Shown here piece after piece: positions 1-6,895 of a stretch of 8,038 nt of DNA. Numbering within the stretch: the stretch's first letter is position 1; every line of letters starts with the position of its first letter. The stretch comes from Candidatus Poribacteria bacterium. GTDB lineage: Bacteria > Poribacteria > WGA-4E > DTYX01. The notes beneath the pieces were generated by a model. It was not told the DNA's origin and did not search any database. It saw only the letters and a program-made list of their open reading frames with translations. The stretch spans positions 1-8,038 of the forward strand of contig DTYX01000442.1 in assembly GCA_012961655.1 (NCBI GenBank), in the 5' to 3' direction. Position numbers and translations under genes: made by a program.

Positions 1-1029
1 AAACAAGAATGGCTTAGAATTCTAAAAAAGTTTGAAAAAAAAGATGCTTCCTTTATTCCAGAATATGCAGAATTATATGAAATTAATGGTGATGGTAAAG
101 CGCAATGTTTTGTCTACGAAGAGAATGGTGATTATGTTCTATACGTGTTTATGAAACGTAAGATTAATGATTTGCCCTTTATGAATTCTGAGACGGTGGA
201 ATCTTTTGATATAATTACTCCTTACGGTTACGGTGGTCCACTCTGCTCAAGTAGCGATTCAGGCATAAAGAAAAATCTCATGAAGGGATTCTTCACATCT
301 TTTAATGAGTATTGTAGGGAGGAAAATATAATTACCGAGTTTATTCGTTTCCATCCCTTGCTCAAAACACACGAGGGCTGTGAGCAATATTTAAACGTGA
401 TTAAATCATGTGATAATATCTATCTTGATTTAACGAAGAGTGAAGAAGATATATGGTGGGGTTTTAAATCACCCCGGCGGCGGGCTATAAAAAAAGCCAA
501 AAGGAATAATTCGACAGTATTTCATGCAGAAAATTTTGAACATTTTGATAAGTTTGTGGAATTGTATCACCAGACGATGGAGAGAGTTAATGCAGATAGT
601 TACTTCTTTTTCTCTGAAGAGTATTATGCATTCTTGAATGATAAACTTAGAGATAATTTTGAGTTATTCTTCACAAAAGCCAACGGTGAAATAATAGCGG
701 GTGTATTATTTCTATGTTACGGTGATTATATTCACTCTTACTTAGGTGGGGCGATTGAAGATTCCTTCAGCTTGAGACCGAATGATTTATTATATTATGA
801 AGTTGCCCTTTGGGCCAAAAAGAAAGGATATAAATATCTTCACTTTGGTGGTGGTGAGGGGGGGGTTTATAAGTTTAAGCAAGGTTTTTCTAAAGACACT
901 GCTGAATACTTCATCGGTAAGTTAATCAGGAATAAACCTATATATCAGAGAATCTGCGAAAAATGGAATAAATATTATCCTGACAAGACAAAAGAAGATA
1001 TTTCCTTTTTTCCACTCTACAGAGCATAA
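1..1029 (+). CDS. FemAB/GNAT-type acyl- or aminoacyltransferase (5' partial)
   Basis: The frame is open from base 1, so the ATG at 145 is internal (residue 49 of 342 visible). Residues upstream of it (a KQEWLRIL-like start, then a PEYAELYE segment) fit the usual beginning of this family, so probably only a few to about 20 residues are missing. Visible hallmarks are an Arg/Lys-rich stretch at about residues 157-168 (SPRRRAIKKAKR), a YHQTMERVNA segment near 189-198, and the C-terminal GNAT signature HFGGGEGG...FKQGFS at 281-297. The family (FemAB-like, BioF2-like acetyltransferase fold) transfers amino acids or acyl groups to amines, classically in peptidoglycan cross-bridges, but members are common in polysaccharide loci. 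No signal peptide or membrane segment is seen. It is only about 35% GC by hand count of sample lines, against roughly 50% in the next gene, so it may have a different origin. The substrate is unknown; next to an aminotransferase, N-modification of an amino sugar is possible (inference). Confidence 0.85.
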   Translation, partial: KQEWLRILKKFEKKDASFIPEYAELYEINGDGKAQCFVYEENGDYVLYVFMKRKINDLPFMNSETVESFDIITPYGYGGPLCSSSDSGIKKNLMKGFFTSFNEYCREENIITEFIRFHPLLKTHEGCEQYLNVIKSCDNIYLDLTKSEEDIWWGFKSPRRRAIKKAKRNNSTVFHAENFEHFDKFVELYHQTMERVNADSYFFFSEEYYAFLNDKLRDNFELFFTKANGEIIAGVLFLCYGDYIHSYLGGAIEDSFSLRPNDLLYYEVALWAKKKGYKYLHFGGGEGGVYKFKQGFSKDTAEYFIGKLIRNKPIYQRICEKWNKYYPDKTKEDISFFPLYRA

Positions 1030-1050
1030 CCCTAGCAAGGGAGGCATAAG

Positions 1051-2037
1051 ATGAACCAGAATATATTAGTTACCGGCGGAACCGGATATGTTGGCTGTGT
1101 CCTTACGCCTAAATTGCTCAAGCTCGGATACAACGTCAGAGTTTTAGATATTATGTGGTTTGGAGAAGAATGTACAAAGCAATTTGAAGACCATCCAGAC
1201 TGCGAATTGATTCAGGGCGACATCAGAGATGAAACAATCGTCAAGCGTGCTTTGGCGGGCATCGATACGGTGATTCATCTCGCCGCCATTTCAAATGACC
1301 CATGTTCTGATCTGAATCCAAAACTCACTCAGCAAGTGAATTACGACGCGGTAAAATCGCTTGTCAGGCTATCTAAAAACAGCGGTGTAAGAAGGTTTAT
1401 CGGCGCGTCGTCGAGCAGCGTATACGGTATTAAAAGCGAGCCGGATGTAACCGAAGATTTGCCGCTGGAGCCGATTACCCTCTACGCCAAACTCAAAGCA
1501 GCAACCGAACCAATCATTTTGACGGAAAAGAGTGCGGATTTCGTCCCCGTTTGCATTCGGTCCGCCACGGTATGCGGCTATTCGCCCAGAATGCGCTTAG
1601 ACCTGACAGTGAACATCCTGACTTCGCATGCAGTCAACAAGGGGCTTATCACGGTCTTCGGCGGACAGCAAAAGCGCCCCAACATCCACATCGACGACAT
1701 CACTGACCTTTACGCTCTGCTGGTCGAAGCGCCGGCGGAAAAGATAGCGGGCGAAGTCTTTAACGCCGGCGGCGACAATTACAGGGTGATTGAGATAGCT
1801 GAGATGGCGAGAGAAGTCGTGGGCGGCGATGTCAAGATTGAGATAGCGGATGTCATCGACGAACGCTCGTATCACATTTCGTCTGAAAAAATTAAAAATG
1901 TTCTCGGATTTATTCCAAAGAGAACCGTCCGCGATGCGATTGCCGATGTTAAAAAGGCTTTTGAAAATGGTCTGATTCCCGATTACCAAAACACTCGATA
2001 TTACAATATTAAACGGATGAGGGAGTTATACCATTAG
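1051..2037 (+). CDS. NAD-dependent sugar-nucleotide epimerase/dehydratase (extended SDR)
   Basis: A 328-residue protein of normal length for the extended short-chain dehydrogenase family, which includes GalE- and RmlB-like enzymes acting on NDP-sugars in the cytoplasm. The N-terminal Rossmann motif TGGTGYVG (residues 8-15) binds NAD(P). GDIRD (56-60) and HLAA (77-80) are the expected cofactor-side motifs. The catalytic set is a serine in SSSSVYG (S121 or S122), Y145 and K149 (YAKLK). The C-terminal half has the sugar-nucleotide-binding pattern, with RSATVCGYSPR (170-180) and RPNIHIDDITDLY (209-221). The start is supported by AAGGGAGG at 1037-1044, six bases before the ATG and 21 bases after the previous stop. 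Epimerase, 4,6-dehydratase or reductase activity cannot be separated from motifs alone. With the aminotransferase after it, supplying or reshaping a keto-sugar is the likely role (inference). Confidence 0.9.
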   Translation: MNQNILVTGGTGYVGCVLTPKLLKLGYNVRVLDIMWFGEECTKQFEDHPDCELIQGDIRDETIVKRALAGIDTVIHLAAISNDPCSDLNPKLTQQVNYDAVKSLVRLSKNSGVRRFIGASSSSVYGIKSEPDVTEDLPLEPITLYAKLKAATEPIILTEKSADFVPVCIRSATVCGYSPRMRLDLTVNILTSHAVNKGLITVFGGQQKRPNIHIDDITDLYALLVEAPAEKIAGEVFNAGGDNYRVIEIAEMAREVVGGDVKIEIADVIDERSYHISSEKIKNVLGFIPKRTVRDAIADVKKAFENGLIPDYQNTRYYNIKRMRELYH

Positions 2038-2104
2038 GTAAGTAAGCGAATCTCTGATAAATATAACACGCGTAAAACGTGAAGCAACGACTAACGGAGA
2101 GTTT

Positions 2105-3217
2105 ATGAAAGTTCCCTACGTGAATCTACCGCTTCAACACCAATCGTTAAAAGTAGAAATCTTACAAGCTATCGAAAAGACGCTCAATCATGGCATGTTT
2201 ATCCTCGGCGATGAGGTGCAGGAATTTGAGCGGATGTTCGCAGATTATTGTCAGGTAAAATACGCCGTAGGTGTGAACTCCGGCACGGATGCTCTTGTGC
2301 TGGCGATGAAAGCGTTGGATATAGGGGAAGGCGATGAAGTTATAACCGTCCCCAATTCCTTCTTAGCGACCGCATCCTCTATCGTTCTGGCAGGCGCCAA
2401 ACCCGTTTTTGTGGATGTCCGAGATGATTATAATATCAATCCGGAATTAATCGAGCCAGCTATAACCGCTCTAACGAAAGCCATTTTGCCGGTACATCTT
2501 ACGGGACGGCCGGCGGATATGACTCCGATTACCGAGATTGCTAAAAGACACAATCTTTACGTAATCGAAGATTGCGCCCAAGCTATCGGCGCTGAATATA
2601 AAGACAAAAGCGTCGGTGGATTCGGCGATGTCGGGTGTTTCAGTTTGCATCCTCTGAAAAATCTGAACGCCTTGGGCGATGGCGGCGTCATCACGACCGA
2701 CCAAAAGGAGACCTACGAATATCTCTTAAAAGCTCGAAATCACGGACTGCGAAATCGCGATGAATGCGATTTTTGGGCATACAACAGCAGGTTGGATGCC
2801 ATTCAAGCCGCTGCCCTGAAAGTGAAGATGAGATATCTCGATGAGTGGACGAAAAAACGACGGGCAAACGCCGCTTTTTACCGCGAACATCTAAAAGAGG
2901 TCGTAAAAGTCCCCGTTGAGAAAAAAGACGAGAAATCGGTATATCATACGTTCGTAATCCGAGCGGAGCGCAGAGATGAACTGAAAGAGTTTCTATCCAG
3001 CAGGGGGATTGATACCAAAATTCACTATCCGATTCCGATTCATCTTCAGAAAGCAGCGAGGACATTGGGATATAAGAAAGGCGATTTCCCCGTAACTGAA
3101 AGACACGCGGGTGAGATATTATCACTGCCGATATATCCTGAACTGACAAAAACGCAGATGGATGCAGTCGTCGGAGAAGTAAGAAATTTTTATAAATTTA
3201 ATCGGACAGACACTTAG
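2105..3217 (+). CDS. DegT/DnrJ/EryC1/StrS family sugar aminotransferase (PLP)
   Basis: A 370-residue, full-length member of the fold-type I aminotransferases that convert NDP-keto-sugars to NDP-amino sugars using PLP and usually glutamate. Visible motifs are NSGTDAL (residues 58-64, phosphate-binding side), LPVHLTGRPADM (128-139), EDCAQAIGA (155-163) with D156 expected to contact the pyridine nitrogen, and HPLKNLNALGDGG (182-194) with K185 as the Schiff-base lysine. NSRLDAIQAA (227-236) and HYPIPIHLQ (307-315) are typical of the C-terminal half. The start has GGAGAG at 2096-2101 just upstream of the ATG. The 67-base gap before it holds no clear promoter. The last residues (NRTDT) extend past the core domain and are partly encoded by an 8-base tandem repeat that crosses the stop codon. 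The family is certain; the keto-sugar and the amination position (C3 or C4) are not. Confidence 0.93.
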   Translation: MKVPYVNLPLQHQSLKVEILQAIEKTLNHGMFILGDEVQEFERMFADYCQVKYAVGVNSGTDALVLAMKALDIGEGDEVITVPNSFLATASSIVLAGAKPVFVDVRDDYNINPELIEPAITALTKAILPVHLTGRPADMTPITEIAKRHNLYVIEDCAQAIGAEYKDKSVGGFGDVGCFSLHPLKNLNALGDGGVITTDQKETYEYLLKARNHGLRNRDECDFWAYNSRLDAIQAAALKVKMRYLDEWTKKRRANAAFYREHLKEVVKVPVEKKDEKSVYHTFVIRAERRDELKEFLSSRGIDTKIHYPIPIHLQKAARTLGYKKGDFPVTERHAGEILSLPIYPELTKTQMDAVVGEVRNFYKFNRTDT

Positions 3218-3231
3218 ACACCCAGACACTT
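3208..3231 (+). repeat. Three tandem 8-base units across the stop codon of the aminotransferase gene
   Basis: Three head-to-tail units: AGACACTT (3208-3215), AGACACCC (3216-3223) and AGACACTT (3224-3231). Units one and three are identical and the middle one differs at its last two bases. The TAG stop at 3215-3217 sits across the join between units one and two, so the first unit is coding and the rest is untranslated. It could come from replication slippage or belong to a short-repeat family dispersed in the genome; one copy cannot distinguish these. Confidence 0.7.
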
Positions 3232-3305
3232 TGAATCGCTCCTTCTGCGATAGTCTGTGGAATCTTGCTGTTTGACAGTACCGAAAATCACAAGGGGGTT
3301 TTTCC

Positions 3306-6300
3306 ATGGCAAAAAGCGTTGACGTAATAATGTTGACCTGGAACAAGCTTGAATTCACGAGGAAGTGTATTGAGAGCTTTTTAAAATATGTCCGATATCC
3401 TTATAGGTTAATCTGTGTGGACAACGGCAGCACTGATGGCACTGTCGAATATCTCGAGTCCGCAGCTGATGTTTTGATTAAAAACGACGTAAACATCGGC
3501 GCAGTTAAAGCCAGGAACCAGGGTTTATTGGAATCAGATGCAGATTATGTTCTTTTCATCGATAATGATATAGAGGTAGCGGAAGATATTATCGCGCAGT
3601 TGGTCAAGACCGCTGAATCGGACGATTCTATCGGTATTGTCGGGCCTTTTTTAAATCAGAATTTACCATTTAACCAACAAGGATATGATGTTCCACCCTC
3701 TTTGTCCCTTCACTTCGTTCAAGGGCAGGCCTTAGAGGAAATTTGCCAGCAGGTATACAACCAGCGCACAGGCATCCCGCGTGATATAAGCTATGTAATC
3801 TCCTGTTGCATGCTCACAAAGCGTCAGGTGATAAATGACGTGGGATTCTTCGATGAAGAGTATATCTACTACTCTTATGAAGATTTCGATTATTGTCTGC
3901 GCGCTAAAGAATTCGGACACCGTGTAGTCCTATCCGATGACTGTTTTGTATGGCATCACATCAACACTAGTGTAAAACAATTCAGTTATTTGAATCTTAT
4001 CGTCAACGAAAACGAGCAAACGTTTGTGAATAAGTGGAGAAAGCAAAATCTGAAAGTAGCGATAATCTATGATAATACAGTTGGGCCCAATACCATTGGC
4101 GAGTATTGCAAGCGCGCTTTAGAACAGCTTTGCACAAAGGTAGAACACTTTTTGCCGGCTCAACTAAACTCAATAGATGAGGATTTTGATTTGTATCTTA
4201 ACATCGACGATGGTCTTCAATATACGCTTCCGTCGCATCTGCGTCCCGCCGCATGGTGGGTCATTGACCCCCGCTTACAATATGAGTGGTATTTAAAGAA
4301 GGCGAAGCTTTTCGATTTTGTTTTCGCCGCCCAGAAAGATGATGCTGAAAGGTTCAAATCAGATGGAGTTTGTAATGTTATCTGGTTGCCGTTGGCTTGT
4401 GACCCTTTTGTTCATCGCCAATTTAATGACGCCCAAAAACAATACGATGTGGTATTTGTAGGCAACGAAATTATTGATAGCGAACTCGCCAAGCGCCTCG
4501 AGTTGATTCGAAAAAGATTTGAAAAAATATTCATCGGCGACACCTCCTCCCCCACTTTTTCAAAGGAGGATATGGCGAAAATCTATTCACAATCCAAGAT
4601 AATTTTCAACGGTAGTGCCAAAAACGACATCAATACGCGAGTCTTCGAGGCGATGGCTTGCGGTGGACTTTTGGTCACCGATGATTTAGCTTCAAACGGT
4701 CAAAATGAGCTTTTTCAGTCTTCAGTTCATTTTGTAACCTATAAATCTGAGTCGGAACTAATCGACATTATCGAAAAATATTTACAAGATGATGTTGGTC
4801 GTGAAAAGATTGCCCGACAGGGGATGTTGGAAGCGCGCACTAAGCACACCTATCGCAAACGGATGGAGAAGCTTCTGGACTCCATTAGAGATTCTAAGCG
4901 TTCTTTACGGAAGGAGGTCAATATGTTTAAGGAAGAGATGGTACCTACTAAACGTGCAGTGGTCGATATTAATAGACCTTGCAATGCAAAGTGTCAGATG
5001 TGTTACTATACCTATAGTGACGAGAATTGGACGAAGAGTTACCAACAGGTAAAACAGGAACTTATAGCGGCGAGGCAGCGAGGAAATACATCTGTGGATT
5101 TCACGGGCGGAGAACCCACTATATGTGCTCAGATAACGGATATGGTAAAATTCGCAGAAACATTAGGGCTTCATACGTGCATTATCACGAACGGGCTTGC
5201 TGTAAAAAGAATCGAGAAGATTGTCGAATCAGGTTGTTGGGAATGGCTACTCTCCATTCACGGATACGGAAAGGGGCAGAATGATATCCTAGGCGTGCCC
5301 AACGCCTGGGACAGGATGCAGGAAACCGTTAATCTTCTTAAGTCGAGGAATTGTTTCATCAGGGTCAACTGCACCCTTACAAAACACAACTATAAGGATT
5401 TGCCGAAGTTAGCGGAATATTATACCGATACCGTTGATGCTCACATAGTCAATTTCATCAACTTTAACCCTTATTACGAATGGGGAGTCACAGAACAGCC
5501 GGAGATTAACAAACGGCTCAATGAAGTTCAGGTCAGAGTATCTGACATTGCACCGTATCTTAAAGAAGCGATAGATTACCTTCAGGAGCGGAATATATGG
5601 GTCAACGTCCGTTACTTCCCCTTCTGCGCTTTGAAAGGATATGAAAAGTATATATGCAATTATCCGCAGGTAATGTTCGATAAATGTGAGTGGGACTACG
5701 GGGTGATGCCAAAGACAACCCAGAGGTACCTTGAACATGGTAGATTATTTCAACGCAATATGTGTATACAAGATGGAATATGCGGTAAATGCGGTATATT
5801 GGATGTTTGTGGCGGGGCGAATAAAAATTATGTGGCTTTTTACGGCGACGATGAACTTCAGCCTTATACTGAAATCAGCGACAATCCTTATTATTTCAGA
5901 GATGACCACGAAGCCGATATTATAATCCCAGTATACGAACATAACGAAAATACGTACCGACTTTTGAACGAAATTGTCGAAAAAACCCAACCCCCGTACA
6001 ACCTGATAATGGTGCAACGTCATCAGAGCGCCAGCAAAAACAGAAATTATGGGCTGAACCGTTCAAATAGCCGTTATGTCATCATGTGTGATGATGATAT
6101 AGTTGAACTCCCTTACGGCTGGAACAGAAAGATGACCGACATATTGAAGGAAAACGGGCATATTTTAGCCGTTTCAGCTAGACTTATGAACAGAGACGGA
6201 ACGCCAGGCGTAAACAGCGCTCAAAATTATGACCTTACTCAGCCTATTGTCGAAGTAAATATGATACCTACCGCTTGCTGCGCATTTCGGAAAACTTCTC

Positions 6301-6875
6301 TCCGCTTTGACGAACGTTTTATCAGGGCTGGTTGGGAAGACACCGATTTCTTTATGCAGCTTTTACAAAAAGAAAACGGTTTTTTGGTAATTGCAAATGA
6401 CGTTAAAGTCGTCCATCTCAATGAAGAAAAGCACGATGGAGGAGCAAAAAACGTATATAATAGGGAACTATTCCTCAAAAAATGGCATCAAAAAAATGTG
6501 CAAAAAGCAACAGAACCGTTATCCGGCTTCTCTAAGGAAGAGCCGAAAGTAAGCGTGCTTCTGATGCCCGAGCAATCAGAATTCGGAATTCCGAATAGAT
6601 GGAATTTTGTGCGAGACCTTATCCAACATACACCTGAATCAGTCGAAATAACTCTGCTTGCAATGGACGGTAGCGCTGATTACCCCGATTATTCTGACTT
6701 TGACCGACCTATCAAGGTGGTTGAAGGAGGTAAAATCAATGAATGGGCTGAATCAGTCCAAAGCAAATATATTGTTTTGCTCTCGCCCTCTTTTGACGTC
6801 GAAGAGGATTGGCTGAGAAATTTAGTGGAGCACGCCGAATCGGATAACCAAATAGCGATGGTTGGCTTAAGTTAA
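3306..6875 (+). CDS. Multidomain GT2 - CgeB-like GT-B - radical SAM - GT2 - partial GT2 protein
   Basis: An 1189-residue cytoplasmic protein with no visible membrane segment. Modules in order: (a) GT2 glycosyltransferase, about 1-245, with VDNGSTDGT (38-46), metal-binding DND (86-88) and a YEDFDYCLRA catalytic-loop motif (191-200). (b) CgeB-like GT-B glycosyltransferase, about 248-530, with LPLACDP (361-367), VVFVGN (382-387) and RVFEAMACGG (445-454). (c) Radical SAM, about 545-845, with cluster cysteines C559, C563, C566 (CxxxCxxC), GGEP (601-604), and extra cysteines C774, C784, C794, C820, C826, C829, C835 that partly fit a SPASM domain. (d) Shortened GT2, about 868-1065, with DDD (929-931) and WEDTD (1010-1014). 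(e) Half a GT2 domain, 1080-1189, without a DxD motif. The start has AAGGGGG at 3292-3298, seven bases upstream. A perfect TTGACA at 3272-3277 lacks a matching -10. Module families are secure; sugars, acceptor and radical reaction are unknown. Confidence 0.88.
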   Translation: MAKSVDVIMLTWNKLEFTRKCIESFLKYVRYPYRLICVDNGSTDGTVEYLESAADVLIKNDVNIGAVKARNQGLLESDADYVLFIDNDIEVAEDIIAQLVKTAESDDSIGIVGPFLNQNLPFNQQGYDVPPSLSLHFVQGQALEEICQQVYNQRTGIPRDISYVISCCMLTKRQVINDVGFFDEEYIYYSYEDFDYCLRAKEFGHRVVLSDDCFVWHHINTSVKQFSYLNLIVNENEQTFVNKWRKQNLKVAIIYDNTVGPNTIGEYCKRALEQLCTKVEHFLPAQLNSIDEDFDLYLNIDDGLQYTLPSHLRPAAWWVIDPRLQYEWYLKKAKLFDFVFAAQKDDAERFKSDGVCNVIWLPLACDPFVHRQFNDAQKQYDVVFVGNEIIDSELAKRLELIRKRFEKIFIGDTSSPTFSKEDMAKIYSQSKIIFNGSAKNDINTRVFEAMACGGLLVTDDLASNGQNELFQSSVHFVTYKSESELIDIIEKYLQDDVGREKIARQGMLEARTKHTYRKRMEKLLDSIRDSKRSLRKEVNMFKEEMVPTKRAVVDINRPCNAKCQMCYYTYSDENWTKSYQQVKQELIAARQRGNTSVDFTGGEPTICAQITDMVKFAETLGLHTCIITNGLAVKRIEKIVESGCWEWLLSIHGYGKGQNDILGVPNAWDRMQETVNLLKSRNCFIRVNCTLTKHNYKDLPKLAEYYTDTVDAHIVNFINFNPYYEWGVTEQPEINKRLNEVQVRVSDIAPYLKEAIDYLQERNIWVNVRYFPFCALKGYEKYICNYPQVMFDKCEWDYGVMPKTTQRYLEHGRLFQRNMCIQDGICGKCGILDVCGGANKNYVAFYGDDELQPYTEISDNPYYFRDDHEADIIIPVYEHNENTYRLLNEIVEKTQPPYNLIMVQRHQSASKNRNYGLNRSNSRYVIMCDDDIVELPYGWNRKMTDILKENGHILAVSARLMNRDGTPGVNSAQNYDLTQPIVEVNMIPTACCAFRKTSLRFDERFIRAGWEDTDFFMQLLQKENGFLVIANDVKVVHLNEEKHDGGAKNVYNRELFLKKWHQKNVQKATEPLSGFSKEEPKVSVLLMPEQSEFGIPNRWNFVRDLIQHTPESVEITLLAMDGSADYPDYSDFDRPIKVVEGGKINEWAESVQSKYIVLLSPSFDVEEDWLRNLVEHAESDNQIAMVGLS
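4911..4925 (+). promoter_or_regulatory. Internal Shine-Dalgarno and in-frame ATG at the start of the radical SAM module
   Basis: AAGGAGG (4911-4917) is followed after five bases by ATG (4923-4925), in frame with the long gene and encoding residue 540. This is at least as strong a ribosome site as any other in the window. It lies exactly between the end of the CgeB-like domain and the radical SAM cluster motif, which begins 19 residues later. Starting here would give a 650-residue radical SAM-GT2 protein. In another frame a TAA at 4928-4930 overlaps this start, so a single indel shortly upstream would split the gene into two overlapping genes. Whether the site is used is not shown. Confidence 0.6.
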
Positions 6876-6895
6876 ACTGAAAAGGAGGTTGACTT

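Noticed and set aside
145..147. ATG at 145 as the true start of the first gene
   Set aside because: The frame is open to base 1 and the upstream residues fit the N-terminal part of the family, and no ribosome site precedes this ATG.
1597..1989. Minus-strand open frame of 130 codons
   Set aside because: It lies entirely inside the well-supported epimerase gene, has no ribosome site and no recognisable protein features.
2038..2104. Possible promoter (GATAAATATAA) and CACG/CGTG hairpin in the gap before the aminotransferase gene
   Set aside because: No matching -35 box is visible, and the four-base stem is too short and lacks a T-run, so neither a promoter nor a terminator is supported.
2691..3149. 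Minus-strand open frame of 152 codons
   Set aside because: It is antisense to the conserved C-terminal half of the aminotransferase, with no recognisable domain or ribosome site.
3272..3277. Perfect TTGACA -35-like box before the large gene
   Set aside because: No TATAAT-like sequence lies 16-18 bases downstream; that position holds the G-rich ribosome site instead.
4789..5052. Plus-strand open frame of 87 codons overlapping the GT/radical SAM junction
   Set aside because: The long frame encodes clear domain motifs on both sides, while this one gives no family-like sequence; it is a shadow frame.
5288..5310. Nine-pair hairpin with a five-base loop inside the radical SAM coding region
   Set aside because: The stem includes one G-U pair, is not followed by a T-run and is accounted for by codons for a continuous domain; probably chance.
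6726..6738. Shine-Dalgarno-like GGAGG near 6726 with an ATG at about 6738
   Set aside because: The ATG is out of frame with the large gene and opens only about 25 codons; the GGAGG arises from Glu-Gly-Gly codons.
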